From Candidatus Neomarinimicrobiota bacterium (GTDB taxonomy: Bacteria; Fidelibacterota; UBA8477; JABMPR01), in contig JADHUM010000011.1 of the NCBI GenBank assembly GCA_016784545.1, positions 1 through 64,000 of the forward strand: DNA of 64,000 nucleotides, written 5' to 3'. Positions 58,170 through 64,000 of the stretch are shown here, piece by piece. Positions within the stretch are counted from its first letter, which is position 1, and each line of letters begins with the position of its first letter. The translations under genes were made by a program, and so were the position numbers. The notes beneath the pieces are model-generated. The model did not search any database. It worked only from the letters and a program-made list of their open reading frames with translations, and was not told the origin of the DNA.

Positions 58170-59213
58170 ATGGAAAAAACAGGGAAAAAGCTCAGTTTCC
58201 TCGATCGATATCTCACACTTTGGATAATCCTGTTTATGGCAGCAGGGGTTCTGGCTGGATATGCCATGCCTGGTTTGAGTGATTTCTGGAACGGAATGCA
58301 ATCCGGTACTACTAACATTCCAATAGCCATTGGACTCATCATCATGATGTATCCACCCCTGGCCAAGGTTCGTTATGAGCGCCTCGGAAGCCTTTTTAAG
58401 GATATCCCCATCTTAAGCTTTTCTCTCATTCTAAATTGGATTATTGGCCCCTTATTGATGTTTATCCTGGCCATTGTCTTTCTTCAAGGATATCCCCACT
58501 ATATGACTGGATTGATTTTAATTGGTCTGGCACGTTGTATTGCCATGGTGATCGTCTGGAGTGATCTGGCAGGTGGCGATAGGGAATACACAGCCGGTCT
58601 GGTTGCTTTAAATTCAATCTTTCAAATTCTCTTCTTTTCTCTCTTCGCCTATCTCTATTTGACTGTCTTTCCTGCCTGGTTAGGGTTTGAACTGGAGGCG
58701 GCCAGTATCTCTATGCTGGAAATAGCGAAAAGCGTGGGCATCTATCTTGGAATACCATTTTTTGCTGGCCTCCTGTCTCGTGTCTTTCTCATGCGGATAA
58801 AGGGAGAGGAATGGTATAACAAGAAGTTTATCAAGACCATCAGCCCACTCACATTGGTGGCGCTACTTTTTACAATTTTCGTCATGTTCTCTCTCAAGGG
58901 TGAGCTTATTGTAGAAATCCCCTTTGATGTTTTAAGAATTGCCCTTCCATTGGTGATTTACTTCCTGATTATGTTTTTTGTGTCCTTTTTCCTCGGCAGA
59001 AAAATCAGTGACTCATATGAGAAAGTGACTTCCCTGGCTTTCACAGCAGCCAGTAATAATTTTGAGCTGGCCATTGCCGTCGCAGTGGCTGTTTTTGGAA
59101 TCAATTCCGGGGAGGCTTTTGCAGCCGTCATTGGACCCCTGGTTGAGGTTCCAGTCCTTATCGCTCTGGTAAATGTTTCCCTGCGTTTCAAGTCATCGTT
59201 TGCCGCTGGCTAA
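58170..59213 (+). CDS. Acr3/BASS superfamily arsenite- or anion-type transporter
   Basis: 347 residues with ten predicted helices. [14 protein letters not shown] after helix 2 and [18 protein letters not shown] in helix 4 (with the Cys required for As(III) transport in Acr3) are strong family markers, as are the discontinuous-helix segments [16 protein letters not shown] near 285-300. I favour arsenite export by Acr3, yet no arsR, arsC or arsM gene is adjacent. A different metalloid or organic anion remains possible. The ATG follows AAGGG. Confidence 0.83.
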   Translation: MEKTGKKLSFLDRYLTLWIILFMAAGVLAGYAMPGLSDFWNGMQSGTTNIPIAIGLIIMMYPPLAKVRYERLGSLFKDIPILSFSLILNWIIGPLLMFILAIVFLQGYPHYMTGLILIGLARCIAMVIVWSDLAGGDREYTAGLVALNSIFQILFFSLFAYLYLTVFPAWLGFELEAASISMLEIAKSVGIYLGIPFFAGLLSRVFLMRIKGEEWYNKKFIKTISPLTLVALLFTIFVMFSLKGELIVEIPFDVLRIALPLVIYFLIMFFVSFFLGRKISDSYEKVTSLAFTAASNNFELAIAVAVAVFGINSGEAFAAVIGPLVEVPVLIALVNVSLRFKSSFAAG

Positions 59214-59234
59214 ATTGATATTGAAAGGATTTCC

Positions 59235-60077
59235 ATGCAGATTGGACCCTATAAACTAACCTCATTGATTACGTCAACCTTCGCCCTTGATGGGGGAGCG
59301 ATGTTTGGTGTTGTCCCTAAAACTTTGTGGTCAAAACAGGTTGAGGTAGATGAGTTAAATCGTATTGAGATGGTGACCAGAACCTTGTTGTTGGAGTCAA
59401 AGGATAGAAAAATTCTCATTGATACCGGTAATGGTGATAAATGGCTGCCCCGACATAAAGAAATTTTCAAGATCGAATTGGATCCATACATTTTGCCTCA
59501 GAGCCTGGCAAAGGTTGGTTTAAGCGTTGATGATATCACAGATGTCATTTGCACCCATCTACATTTCGATCATGTCGGTGGGAATACAAGAATTGAGAAT
59601 GGCAAAGTGGTTCCAGTATTTCCCAAGGCATCTTACTGGGTTCAGTCTGAAAATTGGGAATTGGCCAATAGTCCATCTGAGAAGGATCGAGCCAGCTATC
59701 TGGCGGAAAACTGGTCTGTTTTAGCTGAAAATGGTATGCTGCAAATATTGAAATCAGAACGAGAGTTGTTTGATGACATTAAGTTAGAGTTAGTCCACGG
59801 TCACACGCTGGGCCAGCAGTTGCCAATTATCTCAGATGGAACTTCAACACTCATTTATGGTGCTGACCTCTTCCCCATGAAGGCTCATATTCCAATCCCC
59901 TGGGTCATGGCCTATGACAATGAACCCATGCGGAGTATTGCAGAGAAAAAGCGCATTCTGCCAGGTCTTCTGGATCAGGATGCCATGATATTTTTTGAGC
60001 ATGATCCCAAAACCATCGCCTGTAAACTTACTTCCTCTGAAAAGGGTATCTTTGGCGGTGAGGACATTATTATTTAA
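59235..60077 (+). CDS. Metallo-beta-lactamase-fold hydrolase
   Basis: 280 residues. The zinc-binding motif THLHFDHVGG (HxHxDH) is at about 110-119. Further ligands follow in VHGHTLGQ and near FEHDP at the C-terminus. It resembles the quorum-quenching lactonase/glyoxalase-like branch, whose substrates vary widely. There is no signal peptide, so it is cytoplasmic. It lies 21 bases after the transporter gene and 10 bases before queG, so a three-gene unit is possible, though no shared function is apparent. Confidence 0.88.
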   Translation: MQIGPYKLTSLITSTFALDGGAMFGVVPKTLWSKQVEVDELNRIEMVTRTLLLESKDRKILIDTGNGDKWLPRHKEIFKIELDPYILPQSLAKVGLSVDDITDVICTHLHFDHVGGNTRIENGKVVPVFPKASYWVQSENWELANSPSEKDRASYLAENWSVLAENGMLQILKSERELFDDIKLELVHGHTLGQQLPIISDGTSTLIYGADLFPMKAHIPIPWVMAYDNEPMRSIAEKKRILPGLLDQDAMIFFEHDPKTIACKLTSSEKGIFGGEDIII

Positions 60078-60087
60078 GCAATATGCC

Positions 60088-61035
60088 GTGCTAAGCTACA
60101 GTGATCTTCAGCAATTTGGTTTAGAACTTGGTATTCATAAAATCGGGGTAGCCGCTGCAGATAGGGTTGCCGCAGAGCATCTGAATGAATGGCTGAATCG
60201 TGGCTATCAGGGTCAGATGTCCTATATGGAACGGAATCAGGAGAAGCGTCTGAATCCAGGAGAACTCCTGCCTGGAGCCCGCTCAATCATTTCCATTTTT
60301 GTTAATTATCATCAGGACGAAAAGCTGCCGGAGCTGGATGGTGTTATTTCCAAATATGCCAGGAGTGTAGATTACCACACTATTTTGAAGGATATGCTCC
60401 ATGATTTAGCCAGCCTTTTGCATGCAGAACAAATCGAGGGCTTAACCCGTAAGGAGAGAGCTCAACTTTATCGAGTGTTTGTAGACTCTGCGCCAGTAAT
60501 GGAGAAGCATTGGGCAACTGCGGCTGGCATTGGCTGGCAGGGGAAACACAGCAATATTATTACCCGTGAGTGTGGTAGCTGGGGATTTTTAGGGGAAATT
60601 ATAACGGTTGAGGAATTTGATCGCTATAGTCTGGAGGTTCCTGATTTTTGTGGAACCTGTACAGCCTGCATTGATGCCTGTCCAACTCAAGCTATTACGG
60701 AACCCTACGTGGTGGACGGCTCAAAATGTATTTCCTATGCAACCATAGAGCTTAATCCAGATCTGGATATTCCCATCGATATACAGCAGAATATGGATAA
60801 TTGGATTTTGGGCTGTGATATTTGCCAGGATGTTTGTCCCTGGAATCGTTTTGCAAAACAATCAGAGGTTCAGGCGTTTTTACCCATAGATGATTTAAAG
60901 CGTGGGGGAGTTCCAGATTTTAGCAGGATGGACGGAGAGTCTTTTACAAACAGTTTTGGGGCTACCCCTCTGGACCGTCCTGGTTTGAGGGGGTTAAAGC
61001 GAAATCAAGCCATCAGGCATCAATTGAAGAAATAA
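60088..61035 (+). CDS. queG: Epoxyqueuosine reductase
   Basis: About 316 residues. The cobalamin-dependent reductase carries out the last step of queuosine synthesis in tRNA. The N-terminal QueG domain has VNYHQDE and AAGIGWQGKHSN. Two [4Fe-4S] clusters are bound by CGTCTACIDACP and CDICQDVCPWN. A start at GTG 60088 gives MLSYSDLQQ and lies 10 bases after the preceding stop; the open frame extends to 59995 but overlaps the MBL gene. The 3' end overlaps the convergent carbonic-anhydrase-like gene by 23 bases. The HEAT-like C-terminal domain of longer QueG proteins is absent. Confidence 0.92.
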   Translation: MLSYSDLQQFGLELGIHKIGVAAADRVAAEHLNEWLNRGYQGQMSYMERNQEKRLNPGELLPGARSIISIFVNYHQDEKLPELDGVISKYARSVDYHTILKDMLHDLASLLHAEQIEGLTRKERAQLYRVFVDSAPVMEKHWATAAGIGWQGKHSNIITRECGSWGFLGEIITVEEFDRYSLEVPDFCGTCTACIDACPTQAITEPYVVDGSKCISYATIELNPDLDIPIDIQQNMDNWILGCDICQDVCPWNRFAKQSEVQAFLPIDDLKRGGVPDFSRMDGESFTNSFGATPLDRPGLRGLKRNQAIRHQLKK

Positions 61036-61399
61036 GCTCGACCTGCCAGTTTTCATCCACCCATAGCAGGAGAATGGTCATGCCAAGATGCCAGGTTGCC
61101 ATAATCTTGGCCGATTGCTGGAGGTGTTCCAGATGTTGTGCTTTAGATCCAGGGTTGCCGGCACAGTCATGATGAGCTACCAGTGCAATTTGCTTGGCGT
61201 GATGTTTATCCCTGGAAACCAGTATCCGGTTAAGAATAAGGCGTGAGGCCGTGGCAGTTGATGCCATAATCTTGTCTGGTCCAGCTTCTGTGATCACATC
61301 AATGTATGTGGCACCTGAATACGCTTTCATCCACTTATTTACCGGATCTTGAACGCGACCATCCATGCAATTAATGACTGCTGCAAACTTGGGTGACAT
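61013..61399 (-). CDS. Short beta-carbonic-anhydrase-like protein
   Basis: 128 residues. The zinc-ligand motifs of beta-carbonic anhydrases are present: NCMDGRV (Cys, Asp-Arg dyad) and AHHDCAGNP (His-x-x-Cys). The protein is only about two thirds the usual length and lacks the N-terminal dimerisation helices, resembling the small uncharacterised CA-like group. Hydration of CO2 is therefore uncertain. It shares an 11-base gap with the glycosidase gene upstream on the same strand. Confidence 0.72.
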   Translation of the reverse strand: MSPKFAAVINCMDGRVQDPVNKWMKAYSGATYIDVITEAGPDKIMASTATASRLILNRILVSRDKHHAKQIALVAHHDCAGNPGSKAQHLEHLQQSAKIMATWHLGMTILLLWVDENWQVELISSIDA

Positions 61400-61409
61400 G
61401 GGGATTCCC

Positions 61410-62567
61410 TTAATCTGAAGTTTGATTCAGGCCAACAGGTAGCCTGGTTTTGAGATCAATGATGCGGGCATATGACTCATGAATGCGCTGTGGATCTATC
61501 TGACCATTCTCAATTGCATCAAGAACAATCTCATTAATTCTCAGTGGAAGATTTTGGTCAAGATCCATAGGATCAGAGAACTGAAGTATATCACAGCCGG
61601 CATTAATGGCAGCAACGATAATTTCTTCCAATTCAAAGCGCTTGATTATTGCACCCATCTGGAGGTCATCTGTAATGACCACGCCGTTGTAGCCCATCTC
61701 ATCTCTCAGGGTAACCTGTATATGCGACTTAGAAATTGATGCAGGATATTTTGAATCAACACCTTTATCCATGAGATGTCCTGCCATAATCATATTGACT
61801 TTGGCCGAATCAATTAAGCGTTGGAAAGGTACTTGCTCCGACGATCTCCACGTACTGGTGATATCAGTTATACCGTTGTGCGAGTCCTCTCTTGAACTTC
61901 CATGACCGGGATAATGTTTGAGGGTTGTTAATACACCAGCATTATTATGTGCTCGAATAAAGGCATCGCTATAATCGAACACATCTCCTGGGTTCCTTGA
62001 GAAACTCCGGTTGAGCTGACCAATGGCTGGTGAGATTCGATTGACATTTACATCCACAACAGGCGCCAGGTTTAAATTAAGACCGGCTTGATGAATCTGC
62101 TTTGCCATACGAGAATATAGGATATAGGTTTCGTCGAGACTCAGGTTTGCACCTACATGAGCGGCTGACGGAAATTCTTCAAACCCCTGAAGCTTGCGAA
62201 GTCTCCTCACCAGACCACCCTCTTCATCAACAGCAAGGAGTAAGGGCTGTTCTACAGTGAGAGACTTAATACTTTTCACAAAGATGCGAAACTGCCGACT
62301 GTTCTTGATGTTATGTTTGAAGAAGATTATTCCACCAATCTCTCCATTCGTAATCTGACGACGTGTCAACTCCATAGCATCAGCATTCAAGTGGGCTCCT
62401 CGAATTCCAACCATTATCATTTGACCAATTTTCTGTTCCAGTGCTACTGGATCAGTTGAATAAGGTAGAGCTTGCGTCTGGCCATTTGCGACAAGGGCAA
62501 TGAAACCTGCCAGTATGAAATGAACTGCGGTCTTTGAAAGGTAGGAGAGCTTACTGTAATGATTCAT
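61410..62567 (-). CDS. Beta-N-acetylhexosaminidase (NagZ-like, GH3)
   Basis: 385 residues. A hydrophobic N-terminus (FILAGFIALVANGQTQA) suggests export. GH3 landmarks are LLLAVDEEGGLVRRL, LKHYPGHGSSREDSHNG (which holds the flexible-loop His-Asp dyad) and VITDDLQMGAI with the nucleophile Asp. NagZ-type enzymes remove GlcNAc from muropeptides or chitin fragments. The exported form suggests action on extracellular or periplasmic glycans. Upstream lie 275 bases shared with the divergent hsp20 gene. Confidence 0.9.
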   Translation of the reverse strand: MNHYSKLSYLSKTAVHFILAGFIALVANGQTQALPYSTDPVALEQKIGQMIMVGIRGAHLNADAMELTRRQITNGEIGGIIFFKHNIKNSRQFRIFVKSIKSLTVEQPLLLAVDEEGGLVRRLRKLQGFEEFPSAAHVGANLSLDETYILYSRMAKQIHQAGLNLNLAPVVDVNVNRISPAIGQLNRSFSRNPGDVFDYSDAFIRAHNNAGVLTTLKHYPGHGSSREDSHNGITDITSTWRSSEQVPFQRLIDSAKVNMIMAGHLMDKGVDSKYPASISKSHIQVTLRDEMGYNGVVITDDLQMGAIIKRFELEEIIVAAINAGCDILQFSDPMDLDQNLPLRINEIVLDAIENGQIDPQRIHESYARIIDLKTRLPVGLNQTSD

Positions 62568-62691
62568 AAGGGCATGAAACTAGACGAGTTTATGAAAACT
62601 ATCAAGTATTTGCGGGAAGATTGCGACATTAATTATTGATTAAAAAGTCTGCCATTCCTGCCACCAACACAATGGCAACAAACGATATCAA

Positions 62692-62757
62692 GCCATTATG
62701 GCATGCATGCGTCAAATATAACAACATAAAAACAGGCAGATGCGCCATTATGGCGCA
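62692..62757. promoter_or_regulatory. Paired dyads GCCATTATGGC upstream of hsp20
   Basis: The 11-base palindrome GCCATTATGGC occurs at 62692-62702 and again at 62744-62754, where the arms extend (TGCGCCAT-t-ATGGCGCA, 62741-62757). Half-sites AATGGCA/AATGGCAC lie at about 62671 and 62766. The 52-base centre spacing is about five helical turns, as for cooperative binding. It is not CIRCE. A weak -10 (TATAGA, 62784) lies downstream. Confidence 0.5.
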
Positions 62758-62842
62758 AATATCACAATGGCACGGGATTCGAATATAGAATGACCGTGTT
62801 TGAGTGACGGACAAGAATTAAACGATAAAAGGAGATAACACC

Positions 62843-63274
62843 ATGACACTAGTAAAAGTAGCCCGCCCAAGAATCAATAGAAGTTTCGACCACATGTTGA
62901 ACAACTTTTTTGAAGATATGAATTTTGACACCCAGAGAAATAGTCTGTGGCGACCAGCAATGGATGCTGTGGAATCAGAAAAGAACTTCGAATTGTCCTT
63001 CTCATTACCTGGTTTTGAAAAGGATGATATCACTGTCTCAGTGAAAAGCAACACTCTCAACCTTAAGGCAACAAAGGCAGAGGTCAAAGAGGATGAGGGT
63101 CCGAAGTACCTTACACGTGAGATCGCACGAGGAAGTTATGAAAGAAATATAGAACTTCCGGAAAATGTGAACACAGATAAGATCGCTGCCGAATACAAGA
63201 GCGGCATTCTAACCTTGAGCATACCTAAGACCAAGGAAGCTCTTCCCAAGGAGATTGCCGTCACAGTCAAATAA
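62843..63274 (+). CDS. Hsp20 family small heat-shock protein
   Basis: 143 residues. An N-terminal region (RPRINRSFDHMLNNFFEDM) precedes an alpha-crystallin domain (about 40-132) with MDAVESEKNFELSFSLPGF, GSYERNIELPENVNT and the signature A-x-x-x-x-G-x-L, present as AEYKSGILTLSIPK. It is an ATP-independent holdase. The last residues (PKEIAVTVK) stand in for the IxI tail. AAAGGAGATAAC precedes the ATG. It is monocistronic, with a terminator at 63316-63365 and a dyad-bearing promoter region. Confidence 0.95.
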   Translation: MTLVKVARPRINRSFDHMLNNFFEDMNFDTQRNSLWRPAMDAVESEKNFELSFSLPGFEKDDITVSVKSNTLNLKATKAEVKEDEGPKYLTREIARGSYERNIELPENVNTDKIAAEYKSGILTLSIPKTKEALPKEIAVTVK

Positions 63275-63315
63275 ACTGTGTGGATTCTATCAGTTAGAAT
63301 TCACACTAAAGGTCA

Positions 63316-63365
63316 AACCACCAAAAAAGAGGCTGTCTCAGAATCTGAGGCGGTCTCTTGTGGTA
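63316..63365 (+). terminator. Hsp20 terminator-like hairpin
   Basis: CCACC and an A-run lead into arms AAGAG...CTCAG and CTGAG...CTCTT with an AAT loop, closed by GTGGT. It begins about 40 bases after the hsp20 stop. The T-run is short. Confidence 0.5.
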
Positions 63366-63736
63366 TATAGGGATGTTTGGTTCAAAGTTCTCTAAAATGT
63401 CATGAGTTATATCTATATAGCTCCATTTTCATCAAGAAATTGGATATGGCCCAAGCAAAAGCTTAACTCTCATTTTTTTACAACGAAATAAACGAAAGGA
63501 ACGAATAGTTTTGTGTAGATTCGTAATCTTCGTGAGACTTGTCTATCGAAACCCATGGGGTGTAGATCGATTAGATGTGAGAGTAAAATAAATCAACGCT
63601 TTGGCCTTGTCCGCATGCTCAGTGGCCAAATTTTTGAAGCTAACTTTAGTGGGAGTTCGCCCCTATACCCCTATAAAATACAAAAAAAGAGGCCGCCCTT
63701 TTGGGACAGCCTCTTTTTTATTCTTATAGTATAGTC
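63366..63736. other. Intergenic region before the acetyl-CoA synthetase gene, with two terminator-like hairpins
   Basis: No gene is seen. TTTGGCC (63600-63606) pairs with GGCCAAA (63624-63630), followed by five T. A strong bidirectional hairpin at 63682-63719 (arms AAAAAAGAGGC / GCCTCTTTTTT) is the likely terminator of acs on the minus strand. The stretch from 63478 (TTACAACGAAAT...) recalls the element between etfB and etfA. Confidence 0.55.
63682..63719. terminator. Bidirectional intrinsic terminator
   Basis: An A-run, a GAGGC-containing stem, a short loop and then GCCTC with seven T. It starts 18 bases beyond the acs stop on the minus strand. Confidence 0.85.
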
Positions 63737-64000
63737 CTACTTACGTTCAGCAACCAGACTATCCACTACAGATGGATCTGCAAGAGTGGAAATGTCACCC
63801 AGACTATCAACCTCATTCTCGGCGATCTTGCGTAGAATTCGACGCATGATCTTCCCAGAACGTGTCTTGGGTAATGCCGGTGTAAACTGAATCTTATCTG
63901 GTTTAGCGTGAGGTCCAATTTCTTTTTTAACAGATGCAATGATACCTGCTATAATTTCATCAGAACCTTCCACACCAGCCATCAAAGTGACATAGGCATA
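63737..64000 (-). CDS. acs: Acetyl-CoA synthetase, C-terminal fragment (runs off the window)
   Basis: 87 C-terminal residues of an AMP-forming acetate-CoA ligase; the frame is open to the window edge, so the gene continues beyond it. The A10 motif [15 protein letters not shown] carries the catalytic Lys that protein acetyltransferases modify to shut the enzyme off. [20 protein letters not shown] and [11 protein letters not shown] are typical of Acs rather than other acyl-CoA ligases. It activates acetate to acetyl-CoA. Confidence 0.93.
   Translation of the reverse strand, partial: YAYVTLMAGVEGSDEIIAGIIASVKKEIGPHAKPDKIQFTPALPKTRSGKIMRRILRKIAENEVDSLGDISTLADPSVVDSLVAERK

Noticed and set aside
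62766-62783. Sigma-54 promoter before hsp20 (TGGCACG present)
   Set aside because: The -24 box is good, but the -12 box reads TCGAA, with two mismatches and no GC at the required position.
1-64000. tRNA/rRNA genes, CRISPR arrays, insertion sequences, prophage, toxin-antitoxin pairs
   Set aside because: All intergenic stretches were read; none showed a cloverleaf, regular short repeats, transposase motifs or phage modules.

Overview
The window is a stretch of a Gram-negative chromosome of moderate GC. A secreted protein with a C-terminal PNPFN / FlgD-like sorting tail, several lipoproteins, an LptF/G permease and REP-like intergenic repeats point to the FCB side of the tree. A Marinimicrobia- or Calditrichota-like bacterium is my best guess; this is an impression from protein style, not a phylogeny. 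There are no rRNA or tRNA genes, CRISPR arrays, insertion sequences or prophage.

Layout. 1-1109: an N-terminally truncated CAT-like acetyltransferase and a GNAT. 1129-3597 (-): a large secreted phosphodiester glycosidase. 3598-4171: a dyad-rich divergent promoter region. 4172-9660 (+): a complete membrane-bound uptake [NiFe] hydrogenase operon in the order hybO-A-B-C-D, followed by a small membrane protein and two tandem SDR/epimerase paralogues that carry an extra helical C-terminal domain (to 13218).

13235-21260 (-) is the most unusual part. A stand-alone HybA/HybB-like pair (Tat-exported four-cluster ferredoxin plus NrfD-type quinone subunit) is bracketed by two membrane-anchored GcvH-like proteins. 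A third, Cys-rich, soluble GcvH-like protein follows, then a histidine kinase whose periplasmic sensor carries two c-type haem motifs, a sigma-54 response regulator and an archaemetzincin. Sigma-54-type promoter sequences lie in front of the kinase gene and in front of the whole operon. I do not recognise this as a characterised system. It looks like a redox- or quinone-linked membrane module controlled by a haem-sensing two-component system.

21863-31767: exported hydrolases (S1/P1 nuclease, patatin lipase, a glycosidase-like lipoprotein), an ANKH/MATE-like transporter, a 7TMR-DISM diguanylate cyclase, a transglutaminase-like protein and a PlsC/YegS lipid pair. 31950-38606: TldD/TldE, a second YegS-like kinase, an exported unknown, a REP-like element, an aldo/keto reductase and an SDR. 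38717-45011: LptF/G, EtfB-EtfA-acyl-CoA dehydrogenase (a beta-oxidation or electron-transfer unit) and an enoyl-ACP-reductase-like SDR. 45318-57977: a TlpA-like lipoprotein, a YhcC-like radical SAM protein and a peptide/amino-acid utilisation group (M1, M20 and M3 peptidases, class V aminotransferase, TPR lipoprotein). 58170-64000: an Acr3-like transporter, MBL hydrolase, QueG, mini carbonic-anhydrase-like protein, NagZ-like GH3, Hsp20 and the C-terminus of acetyl-CoA synthetase.

Taken together the genes suggest a heterotroph that ferments or respires peptides and fatty acids and can oxidise H2 into the quinone pool. The paralogous NrfD module may tap the same pool.
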